A stretch of 23,674 bases of DNA from Firmicutes bacterium UBA5010 (GCA_002396645.1 DGYI01000039.1:397-24070); one strand, 5' to 3'; counted from the stretch's first letter, positions 1-8,570 are shown. The notes: a model not told the origin generated them from the sequence alone. Translations and numbers: made by a program.

Positions 1-22
1 GAGACGGAAAGCTTCAATTGAC
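1..22 (+). repeat. Exact inverted copy of internal lon sequence at the window edge
   Basis: Bases 1-22 are the perfect reverse complement of bases 839-860, inside lon. In the plus direction they encode DGKLQLT, the same residues as Lon 621-627. Identity ends at base 23. It coincides exactly with the point where EngB homology is lost. Confidence 0.9.
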
Positions 23-313
23 TTCAATCATTTTTCCCCATTTTTCTTTTTCCGTTTTTGAAACCTTGGCATATCCATATCCCGGTAAATCAACGAAATT
101 TACAATGTCATTTACATTGTAAAAATTAATTGTTTGCGTTTTACCCGGCTGGGAACTGGTACGTGCCAATGATTTTCTGTTGAGCAATGTATTAATCATA
201 GAGGATTTACCTACATTGGATTTTCCGCAAAATGCTATTTCAGGAACAGTAGTTTCAGGATACTGTTCCTTTTTTGCAGCCGTTATTAACAATTCAGATT
301 TTTTTATAATCAT
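14..313 (-). pseudogene. engB: Ribosome biogenesis GTPase EngB/YsxC, truncated by an inverted-lon junction
   Basis: This is the N-terminal half of the YihA/YsxC/EngB GTPase, which acts in assembly of the large ribosomal subunit. Visible motifs are G1 (GKSNVGKS, about residues 30-37), the G2 Thr in PGKTQT (about 56-61) and G3 DLPG (75-78). The family is about 195-200 aa long, but this frame stops after 99 codons, so G4 (TKxD) and G5 are missing. Family similarity ends at WGKMIE; the last codons and the stop come from bases 1-22, which are an exact inverted copy of lon sequence at 839-860. The truncation is therefore probably a junction artefact or rearrangement, not a short natural protein. 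The gene follows lon, as in many Firmicutes. No good Shine-Dalgarno precedes the ATG at 313, but the N-terminus aligns with the family (SELLITAAKKEQYPE). Identity is certain; its status as a true pseudogene is not. Confidence 0.85.
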
Positions 314-325
314 AGTTTAGCCCAT

Positions 326-349
326 GCACCGATTGCATAGGCTCGGTGC
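326..349. other. Hairpin between lon and engB
   Basis: A 7-bp perfect stem (GCACCGA with TCGGTGC) closes a 10-nt loop in the 59-bp gap between lon and engB. No T-run follows on the minus strand, so it is not a standard terminator. It lies just upstream of the engB ATG, where no clear Shine-Dalgarno is visible, and could affect engB translation. Confidence 0.5.
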
Positions 350-372
350 CTACTTTCTTATTAACTTTTTTA

Positions 373-2718
373 TTAGTTCTTTAAAGCTTCTTTATCTTCT
401 TTTACAAATGCGTTTTCTATTACTTCGTCTATTGTATTAGCATATACAATGTCTAAGGTTTTTATAACTTTCGATTTAATTTTCAACACATCCGGCTTAT
501 TTTTAATCGGTAAAATAACCTTTCTTATACCTGCTCTTTTAGCAGCCAGTAATTTTTCCTTTAGTCCTCCTATAGGCAAAACCCTGCCTCTGATAGTTAT
601 TTCACCTGTCATAGCTACATCCTTATATACATACGTATTTGTCAGGGCAGATAAAATTGCCGTTGTAATTGTGATACCGGCAGACGGACCATCCTTTGGT
701 ATAGCTCCCTCCGGAACATGCACATGTATATCATTCGACTTAAGCATCTTGCTGTCTATATTGTACTTATCGGCATTTGCTTTTATATAGCTAAGACCCG
801 CCATAGCAGATTCCTTCATTACGTCTCCGAGCTGACCCGTCAATTGAAGCTTTCCGTCTCCCTTCATGATATTAACCTCTACAAACAGCGTTTCTCCGCC
901 TACTGAAGTCCATGCAAGTCCTGTTACGATACCAATCTGATTGTCATCATAAACATTATCAAACAAGTATCTCGGTGCTCCAAGAAAATCAACCAGATTT
1001 TTAGAATTTATATTTATAGGTCTTTTCCTGTTTTCAACAACTCTTACCGCTGCCTTTCTGACAAGCTTTCCTATATTTCTTTCTAAGCTTCTGACTCCGG
1101 ATTCTCTTGTATAATGCTGTATTATTTCCTCTATAATTCCTTTAGACAGCTTTATATCATCTTCTGTTAATCCATTATCCTTTATTTGCTTAGTTAATAA
1201 ATATTTTTGAGCTATATTGTACTTTTCTTCATCCGTATACCCTGAAACCTCGATAAGCTCCATTCTGTCCAAAAGAGGTCCGGGTATTGTACTTGTACTG
1301 TTAGCTGTAGTTATAAACATTACATCCGACAAGTCAAACGGAAGATCTAAATAGTGATCTGTAAAGCTTGTATTTTGCTCGGGATCTAAAGCCTCCAACA
1401 GTGCCGAAGCAGGATCTCCTCTAAAATCATTTGCCAGCTTATCAATTTCATCTAACAAAAATACAGGGTTATTTACCTTTATTTTAGAAATAGAGTCGAT
1501 AATTCTGCCCGGTATAGCTCCTACATAAGTTCTTCTGTGACCTCTTATTTCAGCCTCATCTCTGACTCCGCCCAGTGAAATTCTGATGAATTTTCTGTCC
1601 ATCGCTCTTGCTATAGAGCTTGCTATGGATGTCTTTCCTACACCCGGAGGTCCTACCAAGCACAGTATCGAGCCTTTTTTCTTTGGATTTAACTGACGTA
1701 CTGCCAAATGTTCAAGTATTCTTTCCTTTACATCCTCTAATCCAAAATGGTCATTTTCCAATATTTTACGCGCTGCTTTTATATCCTTATTATCCTTGCT
1801 TTTTTTATTCCAAGGCAAATCAAAAACAAAATCAAGATATGTTCTGATTACTCCGGCATCCGGTGATGAAGGAGATATTCTGTTCAATTTTTTGATTTCT
1901 TTAAGCGCCTTTTCTCTTACCTCTTTAGGTAAATTTTTGTTTTGAGCTCTTTTTGTATAATCGTCCTCTTCGTCATCTTCATAGTCGCCAAGCTCTCTTT
2001 GTATAGCCTTTAGCTGCTCTTTTAAATAATACTCTCTTTGATAGTCATTAACCTGCTTCTTAACTCTTTCACTGATTTTTTCCTCTATTTGTATAACGCT
2101 TGTCTCTTCGACAAAAATATTTATCAGCTCTGATAACCTTTCAAACGGGTCAAATATTTCCAGTAGCTTCTGCTTATCTTCTGATTTAAGATAAATATAA
2201 GTAGCCAAGGTATCTGCAAGTTTGTCGGGATTAGTGATATTCTTTACCGATTGCACAATATCCCATGAGATTTTATTGTGAACTGCAGCATATTTTTCAA
2301 AAGTCTCAAGACAAAATCTGCGTGTTGCCTCATTTTGCTCATCTGTTTCAGCATCTTCTATATACGAATATTCATCTATACTGGCTTCAAAGTAAGGCTC
2401 TTCCTGGATAATTTCCAATATTTTAGCTCTGTTAATCCCCTCGGCCAAAACCCTGATATTTTCTCCCGGCATTTTTAGCATCTGTTTAATTTTACACACT
2501 ACTCCTACTTCATTAAAATCATGGATTGTAGGAGTATCTATATTTGCTTCTTTTTGCACAGTTAAAAATACATTTGAATCTTCAAGCATTGCTTCTTCCA
2601 AAGCATTTATAGATTTTTCACGCCCAACATCAAAATGTATCATCATATTTGGGAATATTCCTATACCTCTAATCGGAATCAAAGGGAGTTTTTTATTTTC
2701 ATGTTTATAATTTTTCAA
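373..2718 (-). CDS. lon: ATP-dependent protease Lon (LonA)
   Basis: Cytosolic ATP-dependent serine protease that degrades misfolded and regulatory proteins. At 781 aa it matches the usual LonA length. Order: N-terminal substrate-binding LAN domain (about 10-200), coiled-coil linker (about 205-270), AAA+ domain with Walker A GPPGVGKT (356-363) and Walker B FLLDEID (about 420-426), then the protease domain. The catalytic dyad is visible as Ser679 (KDGPSAG) and Lys722 (GGLKEK), at the same numbering as E. coli Lon. The start is a TTG at 2716-2718, chosen because a GGAGG (2726-2730) lies 7 nt upstream and no in-frame ATG fits. It sits downstream of the clpX terminator and a chain of hairpins, so it may have its own promoter, though I see no convincing one. 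I see no CIRCE or CtsR site. Confidence 0.97.
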   Translation of the reverse strand: MKNYKHENKKLPLIPIRGIGIFPNMMIHFDVGREKSINALEEAMLEDSNVFLTVQKEANIDTPTIHDFNEVGVVCKIKQMLKMPGENIRVLAEGINRAKILEIIQEEPYFEASIDEYSYIEDAETDEQNEATRRFCLETFEKYAAVHNKISWDIVQSVKNITNPDKLADTLATYIYLKSEDKQKLLEIFDPFERLSELINIFVEETSVIQIEEKISERVKKQVNDYQREYYLKEQLKAIQRELGDYEDDEEDDYTKRAQNKNLPKEVREKALKEIKKLNRISPSSPDAGVIRTYLDFVFDLPWNKKSKDNKDIKAARKILENDHFGLEDVKERILEHLAVRQLNPKKKGSILCLVGPPGVGKTSIASSIARAMDRKFIRISLGGVRDEAEIRGHRRTYVGAIPGRIIDSISKIKVNNPVFLLDEIDKLANDFRGDPASALLEALDPEQNTSFTDHYLDLPFDLSDVMFITTANSTSTIPGPLLDRMELIEVSGYTDEEKYNIAQKYLLTKQIKDNGLTEDDIKLSKGIIEEIIQHYTRESGVRSLERNIGKLVRKAAVRVVENRKRPININSKNLVDFLGAPRYLFDNVYDDNQIGIVTGLAWTSVGGETLFVEVNIMKGDGKLQLTGQLGDVMKESAMAGLSYIKANADKYNIDSKMLKSNDIHVHVPEGAIPKDGPSAGITITTAILSALTNTYVYKDVAMTGEITIRGRVLPIGGLKEKLLAAKRAGIRKVILPIKNKPDVLKIKSKVIKTLDIVYANTIDEVIENAFVKEDKEALKN

Positions 2719-2736
2719 TAATGTACCTCCAACATA

Positions 2737-2802
2737 ATATGTATAGCCTCAAGTTGAGCTTACATATGTAAAATGGTAAAAGTCTCATCGCACGAGACAT
2801 TT
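2737..2802. repeat. Pair of intergenic hairpin repeats upstream of lon
   Basis: Two members of a hairpin family that recurs at 19671-19757 and 22580-22649. The first (2737-2775) shares 17 of 18 bases with the copy at 19718-19735 (AATATGTATAGC then CTCAAG or TTCAAG). It folds with an outer ATATGTA/TACATAT and an inner CTCAA/TTGAG stem. The second (2781-2802) has a GTCTC/GAGAC stem followed by ATTT, like AGTCTC...GAGTCATTT at 22582-22606. Both would lie in the 5' leader of lon. Confidence 0.55.
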
Positions 2803-2840
2803 GTTGAAACTATGTAATAATAGCTATTTGCAATGCTCTA

Positions 2841-2864
2841 AAAAGCGAAACAAGTTTCGCTTTT
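2841..2864 (-). terminator. Perfect hairpin with T-run, possible second terminator
   Basis: An 11-bp perfect inverted repeat, AAAAGCGAAAC then GTTTCGCTTTT, with almost no loop. On the minus strand it ends in a run of T, so it resembles a Rho-independent terminator placed downstream of the clpX terminator. Confidence 0.5.
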
Positions 2865-2892
2865 CTAATAGGAAAGAGAACTTTCCTATTAG
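2865..2892. other. 12-bp perfect hairpin
   Basis: CTAATAGGAAAG and CTTTCCTATTAG form a perfect 12-bp stem with a 4-nt loop. It stands between two terminator-like hairpins in the clpX-lon gap. Its function is unknown; it could stabilise the 3' end of the clpX transcript or be part of a tandem terminator. Confidence 0.5.
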
Positions 2893-2894
2893 AT

Positions 2895-2924
2895 AAAAAA
2901 CTGCCTATTCAGACAGGCAGTTTT
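2895..2924 (-). terminator. Rho-independent terminator after clpX
   Basis: A 10-bp perfect stem (AAAACTGCCT with AGGCAGTTTT, 2897-2906 and 2915-2924) is followed on the minus strand by a T-run. It overlaps the clpX stop codon (2923-2925) and should end most tig-clpP-clpX transcription before lon. Confidence 0.85.
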
Positions 2925-4188
2925 ATGAAGCATTTTCTTTATTAATACTTTTTTGTGATGCCTTATTATTCAATATTAGAATAGGCTCACTATTATTAAG
3001 AATAGTCTCCCTTGTTATTATACACTTTTTAACATCTTGTCTTGATGGTAATTCATACATAACATCAAGCATGATATTTTCTAAGATTCCTCTTAATCCA
3101 CGAGCTCCTGTATTTATTTCCAAAGCCTTCTCCGCTATCAGTTCAAGCGCTTCCTGTTCGATTTCTAAATCTACATCATCAATCTTGAACAAATGCTTAT
3201 ATTGCTTAACAAGAGCATTTTTAGGCTTAGTCAATATTTTTACAAGAGTATCTTTATCTAATTTATCCAAAGTAACTATAACCGGCATTCTTCCTACAAA
3301 CTCTGGTATCAAACCATATTTTAACAGGTCTATAGGCTGAATATGCGATAATAATGCATCTGTATCCTTGATATTATTGCCGGAAACATCTGAGCCAAAG
3401 CCCATAGTCTTGCTTCCTATTCTCTTTTTTATAATTTTATCAATACCATCAAATGCTCCGCCCAGAACAAACAGTATATTAGAAGTATCAATTTGTATAA
3501 ATTCCTGCTGCGGATGCTTTCTTCCGCCTTGAGGAGGAACATTGGCAACCGTGCCTTCTAATATTTTAAGCAGTGCCTGTTGTACGCCTTCACCGCTTAC
3601 ATCTCTTGTTATAGATGGATTTTCTGACTTTCTTGCTATTTTGTCTATCTCATCAATATATATTATACCTTTTTCCGCTTTCTCAATATCATAATCTGCA
3701 GCTTGAATTAGTTTTAATAAGATGTTTTCAACATCTTCACCTACATATCCCGCTTCTGTCAACGAAGTAGCATCAGCTATAGCAAAAGGTACGTTTATCA
3801 TCTTTGCTAAAGTCTGTGCTAAATATGTTTTTCCGCTTCCTGTAGGTCCAAGCAAAAGTATATTGCTCTTTTGTAATTCTACATCATCCTCACTGACTAT
3901 CTTGTTTATTCTTTTATAATGATTATATACAGAAACAGCCAAAGCCTTTTTTGCCCTATCCTGCTTTATAACGTATTGATCGAGTTTTTCCTTCATCTCT
4001 GCAGGTTTAGACAATTCAATAAATTCAGGCTCTTTAAAATAATCAAGCTCATCCTCAACTATCTCATTGCATAATTCAATACACTCATCACAGATATAAA
4101 CATTAGGACCGGCAACAAGTCTTCTGACTTGATCTTGAGTTTTACCGCAAAAAGAGCATCTCACTTGATTATCAATATTTTTGCTCAT
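2923..4188 (-). CDS. clpX: ATP-dependent Clp protease ATPase subunit ClpX
   Basis: AAA+ unfoldase that feeds substrates to ClpP in the cytosol. Length is 421 aa, normal for the family. The N-terminal zinc-binding domain has Cys11, Cys14, Cys33 and Cys36. Walker A GPTGSGKT is at 114-121, the pore loop GYVG at 147-150, Walker B IIYIDE at 175-180 and the RKH pore motif in GGRKHP. An MGFG segment in KTMGFG corresponds to the ClpP-binding IGF loop, with Met in place of Ile. The ATG at 4188 follows an AGGAGTG site. It starts 14 nt after the clpP stop and shares a transcript with clpP, as is usual in Clostridia; a strong terminator overlaps its stop codon. Confidence 0.98.
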   Translation of the reverse strand: MSKNIDNQVRCSFCGKTQDQVRRLVAGPNVYICDECIELCNEIVEDELDYFKEPEFIELSKPAEMKEKLDQYVIKQDRAKKALAVSVYNHYKRINKIVSEDDVELQKSNILLLGPTGSGKTYLAQTLAKMINVPFAIADATSLTEAGYVGEDVENILLKLIQAADYDIEKAEKGIIYIDEIDKIARKSENPSITRDVSGEGVQQALLKILEGTVANVPPQGGRKHPQQEFIQIDTSNILFVLGGAFDGIDKIIKKRIGSKTMGFGSDVSGNNIKDTDALLSHIQPIDLLKYGLIPEFVGRMPVIVTLDKLDKDTLVKILTKPKNALVKQYKHLFKIDDVDLEIEQEALELIAEKALEINTGARGLRGILENIMLDVMYELPSRQDVKKCIITRETILNNSEPILILNNKASQKSINKENAS

Positions 4189-4202
4189 TCAAACACTCCT
4201 AA

Positions 4203-4784
4203 TTATTTTTTAATAATTATGTCGTCAATTAAGCCATATGCTTTCGCTTCTTCTGCCGACAAGAAATTATCTCTTTCACAGTCAGCAGCTACTTTCTCAT
4301 ATGCCTGACCGGTATTACTGCTCATAATTTTATATAAATTCTCTTTAATTCTCAGTATTCTGTCAACATGTATCTTCATGTCGGTTGCTTGACCCTGCAT
4401 TCCTCCTAACGGTTGGTGAATCATTATTTCAGAGTTAGGTAATGCGAATCTCTTTCCTTTTGCTCCAGAAGACAACAAGAATGAACCCATACTCGCTGCC
4501 ATACCGATACAGATTGTCGATACATCAGGCTTAACATACTGCATAGTATCATAAATAGCCATTCCGGCTGTTATTGAACCGCCCGGACTATTTATGTATA
4601 ATTGTATATCCTTATCAGGATCTTCTGCTTCTAAAAATATAAGCTGTGCAACTACCAAGCCGGCAGTAACATCATTTATCTCATCTCCTAAGATGATTAT
4701 TCTATCTTTTAACAGTCTGGAGAAAATGTCATATGATCTTTCTCCTCTCCCTGTTTGTTCAACTACATAAGGTACTAAAGCCAT
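4203..4784 (-). CDS. clpP: ATP-dependent Clp protease proteolytic subunit ClpP
   Basis: Serine peptidase that forms the tetradecameric barrel capped by ClpX or ClpC. At 193 aa it is a typical ClpP. The catalytic triad is intact: Ser98 in GMAASMGS, His123 in MIHQPLGG and Asp172 in CERDNF. The oxyanion-loop GG is in NSPGGS (66-70). The ATG at 4784 is preceded by AAAGGAG. It lies 81 bp downstream of tig and directly upstream of clpX, so the ATPase and protease are made together. I see no CtsR heptad repeat upstream. Confidence 0.98.
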   Translation of the reverse strand: MALVPYVVEQTGRGERSYDIFSRLLKDRIIILGDEINDVTAGLVVAQLIFLEAEDPDKDIQLYINSPGGSITAGMAIYDTMQYVKPDVSTICIGMAASMGSFLLSSGAKGKRFALPNSEIMIHQPLGGMQGQATDMKIHVDRILRIKENLYKIMSSNTGQAYEKVAADCERDNFLSAEEAKAYGLIDDIIIKK

Positions 4785-4865
4785 ATTGTTATACTCCTTT
4801 ACTTTAAATTTTTACTGTTCTTTTATAAAGTCTACATCAGAAACCTTAAAATATCCTTCATAAAT

Positions 4866-6161
4866 TTATATGAATTTTGTTTCTTCAATAATTAAATCCA
4901 CAACTTTTCTTTTTTGGATACTTTCTTCTATATACTGTCTGCTTGAGCTTAACATGCTTTCTTTGAAGTTTTCAAATTTATCTTCTTCTACATTATAAGC
5001 TTCTGCAAGTTTTTTAAGCTCTTCTGTTAATTCCTCTTCGGTAGCAGCTATATTTTCTTTTTCTATTATAGCGCTCATAACTAAATCAGTTTTAACATTA
5101 AGCACAGCTTGCTCTTTATAATTTTCTTTATATTGATTAACCAGATTATTGATTAAATCTTCTACTTCTTTTCCTGCAAATCCTTGCATACGGAATTGCT
5201 GCTCATAATTTCTTGCTTGATAATCTATTTCTCTTTCTACTAAAACTTCCGGAACTTCAACATTAGAATCATTTACTATTTTTTCGATTACCTTGTTGCC
5301 ATTTTCCATTCTTTCTTTTTCTTTGGCATCTGCTTCTAATTTCTTTCTGGTGTCAGCCTTTAATTCATCTAATGTATCGAATTCACTGACATCTTTTGCA
5401 AATTCATCATCAAGAGCAGGAAGCTCCTTTTCTTTTATCTCATGAACAGTAACCTTAAAAATAGCATCCTTTCCCTTTAAATCTTCAGAATGATATTCTT
5501 CAGGGAAAGTCACGTTTACTTCAGCTTCTTCACCGATATTTTTCCCTATAAGCTGCTCCTCAAATCCCGGTATAAAGGTTTTTGAACCTATAACCAGTGT
5601 CTGGTTTTGTGCTGTACCGCCTTCAAACTGAACATCTCCTGTAAATCCGGCATAATCTATAGTCAAAGTATCGCCATCTTTTACCGGTCTGTCCGTAACT
5701 TCTATCATTCTTGAATTTTTATCTTGAATTTTTTTGATTTCATTATCTACGTCTTCATCTGTTACATTATGCACAATTTTTTCTATTTCTATACCCTTAT
5801 ACTGACCTAATTCAACCTCAGGCATAACTTCAATATCAGCAGTAAATGTTAAATCCTTGCCTTCTTCAATTTCTTTAAAATCAACTTGAGGTCTGTTAAT
5901 CGGATCTAATTTTAATTCTTTTACTACCTCAGGGTATGTATCAGACAATACAATATCTATAGCCTCATCATAAAATACATTTTTCCCGTATTTTTTTTCG
6001 ATAATGTGCTTTGGAGCTTTACCTTTTCTAAATCCTTGAACAGCTATACTGTTTCTTATCTTTAGATATGCTTTATTAACAGCCTTTTCAAAGGTCTCAT
6101 TTGGTACTGTAAATTCAATTGATACAATATTTTTTTCTTTTTTAATAATACTTGCGCTCAT
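4866..6161 (-). CDS. tig: Trigger factor, ribosome-associated chaperone and prolyl isomerase
   Basis: Binds at the ribosome exit tunnel and helps nascent chains fold. Length is 431 aa from the chosen start, standard for the family. The N-terminal ribosome-binding domain carries the signature GFRKGKAP (43-50). The FKBP-type PPIase domain spans about 160-243 (GDTLTIDYAGF, FIPGFEEQLIG), followed by the helical C-terminal chaperone arms. I chose the ATG at 6159-6161 over the one at 6171-6173 because a GGAGG lies 5 nt before the former and partly overlaps the latter. A sigma-A-type promoter lies about 100 bp upstream. tig leads the tig-clpP-clpX block, a grouping conserved in many bacteria. Confidence 0.97.
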   Translation of the reverse strand: MSASIIKKEKNIVSIEFTVPNETFEKAVNKAYLKIRNSIAVQGFRKGKAPKHIIEKKYGKNVFYDEAIDIVLSDTYPEVVKELKLDPINRPQVDFKEIEEGKDLTFTADIEVMPEVELGQYKGIEIEKIVHNVTDEDVDNEIKKIQDKNSRMIEVTDRPVKDGDTLTIDYAGFTGDVQFEGGTAQNQTLVIGSKTFIPGFEEQLIGKNIGEEAEVNVTFPEEYHSEDLKGKDAIFKVTVHEIKEKELPALDDEFAKDVSEFDTLDELKADTRKKLEADAKEKERMENGNKVIEKIVNDSNVEVPEVLVEREIDYQARNYEQQFRMQGFAGKEVEDLINNLVNQYKENYKEQAVLNVKTDLVMSAIIEKENIAATEEELTEELKKLAEAYNVEEDKFENFKESMLSSSRQYIEESIQKRKVVDLIIEETKFI

Positions 6162-6265
6162 TTTATCCTCCATATATTCTTATACTATGAGTAATAGTCA
6201 ATTTTGTTGCTTTTCCATCTAATCTGATAGTGTCTATAATCTCAGCATTTATAAATAACCATTAT

Positions 6266-6293
6266 ATTATATCACAATCACAATGAAAATCAA
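6266..6293 (-). promoter_or_regulatory. Promoter for tig-clpP-clpX
   Basis: On the minus strand, -35 TTGATT (6288-6293), a 16-bp spacer and -10 TATAAT (6266-6271). It leaves a leader of about 100 nt before the tig start. Confidence 0.65.
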
Positions 6294-6307
6294 CTATTTT
6301 TTCCATT

Positions 6308-6868
6308 CTATTTTGTGCTGAAACAATAATAATCACAATCAATGAAAGGCCTGCTGCCGCTTAAAAATATTTTCTTTTTCCTTTTTATAAACTCCATTCC
6401 GCATTTTTGCATAACTCTTCCGGAAGCGGGGTTTTGTATATCATGATATGCATAAATTTTTTGGATTCCAACAGTATTAACCATAAAATTTATAACAGCT
6501 TTTAAAACTTCAGTTGCTATTCCCAGATTCCAATATCCCCTACCTAAGGTGTACCCAACATTGCAGCTCTTTAAACAATTATTAATACCGGATATTGATA
6601 TAGATCCTATAACCTGTTTATTTTCCTTAAAAACAATCGCCCAATGATAATATTGACTGCTGTCATATCGCATACACCAATCCTCTAAAATGCTTCTCGT
6701 TTCACTTATAGATTCATTTACTTTCCAAAGCGTATATTTAGCAACCTCCTTATCGGCTGCCCAATTATTATACATATCATATGTATCACTTATCATAAAT
6801 TTTCTTAAAATTAAACGCTCTGTAAAAAGCATCCCAGTGCCTTCATGATTTAATCTAAAATCAGCCAT
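6308..6868 (-). CDS. GNAT acetyltransferase, RimJ/RimL type
   Basis: A GNAT-fold N-acetyltransferase (186 aa) that transfers acetyl from acetyl-CoA to an amine. The opening LFTERLILRKF and the acetyl-CoA loop GRGYWNLGIA (109-118), then NPASGRVMQKCGM (146-158), are typical of the RimJ/RimL/YdaF group acting on protein N-termini or small molecules. The substrate cannot be read from sequence. The ATG at 6868 has a GGAG 11 nt upstream, rather distant; an internal ATG at residue 13 is an alternative and would still leave a full domain. It has its own promoter (6999-7027), and the next gene, tig, also has a promoter, so it looks monocistronic. It is not part of the usual tig neighbourhood. Confidence 0.85.
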   Translation of the reverse strand: MADFRLNHEGTGMLFTERLILRKFMISDTYDMYNNWAADKEVAKYTLWKVNESISETRSILEDWCMRYDSSQYYHWAIVFKENKQVIGSISISGINNCLKSCNVGYTLGRGYWNLGIATEVLKAVINFMVNTVGIQKIYAYHDIQNPASGRVMQKCGMEFIKRKKKIFLSGSRPFIDCDYYCFSTK

Positions 6869-6882
6869 ATTATATTTATCTC

Positions 6883-6907
6883 CATAGTCTCAAACATTAT
6901 TTGAAAC
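6883..6907. repeat. Hairpin in the leader of the acetyltransferase gene
   Basis: A GTCTCAAA/TTTGAAAC stem (7 of 8 pairs) next to CATAGTCTC, the same border sequence as the hairpin at 22580. It may be a diverged member of that family, and its edge supplies the GGAG upstream of the acetyltransferase start. Confidence 0.35.
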
Positions 6908-6998
6908 TTTTCAATTTATTTGCATAAAATTTTCAAAGCTTTGTACATAAAGTTACTGCACATTCGCCATTACTCTATCCAAGTTTTGACTTATATAT

Positions 6999-7027
6999 AT
7001 TATACTATCCAAATAACTTAAAAACAA
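6999..7027 (-). promoter_or_regulatory. Promoter for the acetyltransferase gene
   Basis: On the minus strand, -35 TTGTTT (7022-7027), a 17-bp spacer and -10 TATAAT (6999-7004). It begins right at the T-rich end of the preceding terminator and leaves a leader of about 125 nt. Confidence 0.65.
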
Positions 7028-7030
7028 ATA

Positions 7031-7066
7031 CAAAAATTATGACCACCGGTTTTTGCCGGCGGTCAT
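7031..7066 (-). terminator. Rho-independent terminator of the galE-pepA operon
   Basis: GC-rich stem ATGACCGCCGG with CCGGTGGTCAT (one G-T pair, 6-nt loop), followed on the minus strand by AATTTTTG. It lies 30 bp after the aminopeptidase stop. Confidence 0.9.
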
Positions 7067-7095
7067 CCTATGTCTTGATCGTGGTATGACTTTTA

Positions 7096-8547
7096 TTACT
7101 CTTTTACATAATAATATACAGTTTTTACCCCGTATCCTGTTGCTCCTTCAATTTGTCCATCTGACTTTGAAGAAGTGAAGGTTGTTCCGGCTATATCAAT
7201 GTGCATAAACGGTTTATCTTCTTTAAATTCATCCAAGAATAATCCCGCTGCTATTCCGCCAGCTCCGGCTGTCGAGCTGTTATATAAATCTGCTATATCT
7301 GATTTAATATTTTCTCTATATTCTGAATATGTAGGCAATCTCCAGTATTTTTCCCCTGAAATAATTGTTTTGTCAGCTATTTTATTGTACAATTTATCTT
7401 CTGTTGTAAGTGCGGCAGCACAAATTTTTCCGAAGAAAGTTGCACATGCACCTGTCAGAGTTGAAAGTTCAACTATACTGTCTACATTTTCTTTTCTTAT
7501 CATATAGGTCATTGCATCCGCTAATGTAAGTCTTCCTTCAGCATCTGTACTGGCTATAAAAACACTCTTGCCTGCCATGGTTTTAATGACATCGCCATTT
7601 CTGTAGCAATTGCCGTCAATCAGGTTTTCACATGCTGCCACTACAGCTATAATATTTTTCTTAAGCTTATTTGCCGCTATAGTGCACATAGCTCCTATAA
7701 CTGCAGCTGCTCCTGCCATATCACTTTTCATTGTTCTCATTCCTTCGCCTGATTTAATGAAAAGTCCACCGGAATCATAGCAAAGGCCTTTTCCTATAAG
7801 TCCCTTAGCAACTTCTTCTCCTGCGCCGTTATATTTCATTACAATAAGCTTAGGCTCATTAACACTTGCCTTTGCAACATCTAAAAATGCATGCATTCCA
7901 AACTCTTTACATTCATCCTTTGAGTAGATAGTTGTCTCGAATCCATATTTTTTACCCAGTTCTGCCGCGCGATTTGCTAATTCTTCAGGTGTCAGCACAT
8001 TTGCAGGCTCATTTACCAAATCTCTTGCTATACATATACCCTCCGCTATATTAAATCCTTCGTTTAAAGCAGCTGTATAGCTATCTTCTCCGAAAATGAA
8101 TACTTCCTTTTCAGTAATTTCGTTTTTCTTTTGCTTATAAATGTCAAATGTGTAATCACAAAGCGGCAAGCTGCTTGATATCTGTCTTACTATTTCCTCT
8201 TTATCATCGGTAAATACAAGATTTGTCGGATTGTCAAAGTATACAATTTTTGATTTCAGCTCATTTAGTTTTGTTCCGATTTTTAATACTGCTTTTCTGA
8301 AGCCATCAAAAGCATTTTCCATAGAACAATCATAAGAAGCTAAAACTAAGTTAATAAAGTTTCCATTAAGCTTCATTCTAAGAGTTTTATAAGTTCCTGC
8401 CTCTAATTTGTTTTCATCTCCTCCGAAAGCTTCATTAAACGCATCTTGTACTGAAGAGCTGTTAAATCTCGGATCATAACCCGGTCTTACAAAGCAAACT
8501 ACAGTATCAAGATTTTGTGGACATATACTGCTAATTTTAAATTTCAT
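7096..8547 (-). CDS. pepA: Leucyl aminopeptidase, M17 family
   Basis: Two-metal cytosolic exopeptidase that removes N-terminal residues from peptides. Length is 483 aa. The metal and catalytic residues are present with the same spacing as in E. coli PepA: Lys253 and Asp258 (GKGLCYDSGG), Asp276 (MKSDMAGAA), Asp335, Glu337 and Arg339 (STDAEGRL). The family signature NTDAEGRL has Ser in place of the first Asn, a mild variation. Start is the ATG at 8547, with AGAGAGG about 8 nt upstream; an in-frame GTG three codons earlier would overlap the ribosome-binding site. It is the last gene of the galE operon and ends before a strong terminator. A peptidase is an unexpected partner for sugar-nucleotide genes; it may process glycopeptides or be only co-transcribed. 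Confidence 0.94.
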   Translation of the reverse strand: MKFKISSICPQNLDTVVCFVRPGYDPRFNSSSVQDAFNEAFGGDENKLEAGTYKTLRMKLNGNFINLVLASYDCSMENAFDGFRKAVLKIGTKLNELKSKIVYFDNPTNLVFTDDKEEIVRQISSSLPLCDYTFDIYKQKKNEITEKEVFIFGEDSYTAALNEGFNIAEGICIARDLVNEPANVLTPEELANRAAELGKKYGFETTIYSKDECKEFGMHAFLDVAKASVNEPKLIVMKYNGAGEEVAKGLIGKGLCYDSGGLFIKSGEGMRTMKSDMAGAAAVIGAMCTIAANKLKKNIIAVVAACENLIDGNCYRNGDVIKTMAGKSVFIASTDAEGRLTLADAMTYMIRKENVDSIVELSTLTGACATFFGKICAAALTTEDKLYNKIADKTIISGEKYWRLPTYSEYRENIKSDIADLYNSSTAGAGGIAAGLFLDEFKEDKPFMHIDIAGTTFTSSKSDGQIEGATGYGVKTVYYYVKE

Positions 8548-8570
8548 AACAAACACCTCTCTATCTATAT

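Noticed and set aside
2719..2922. CIRCE or CtsR heat-shock operator upstream of lon, and likewise upstream of tig and clpP
   Set aside because: I looked for TTAGCACTC/GAGTGCTAA and for tandem GGTCAAA heptads and saw neither.
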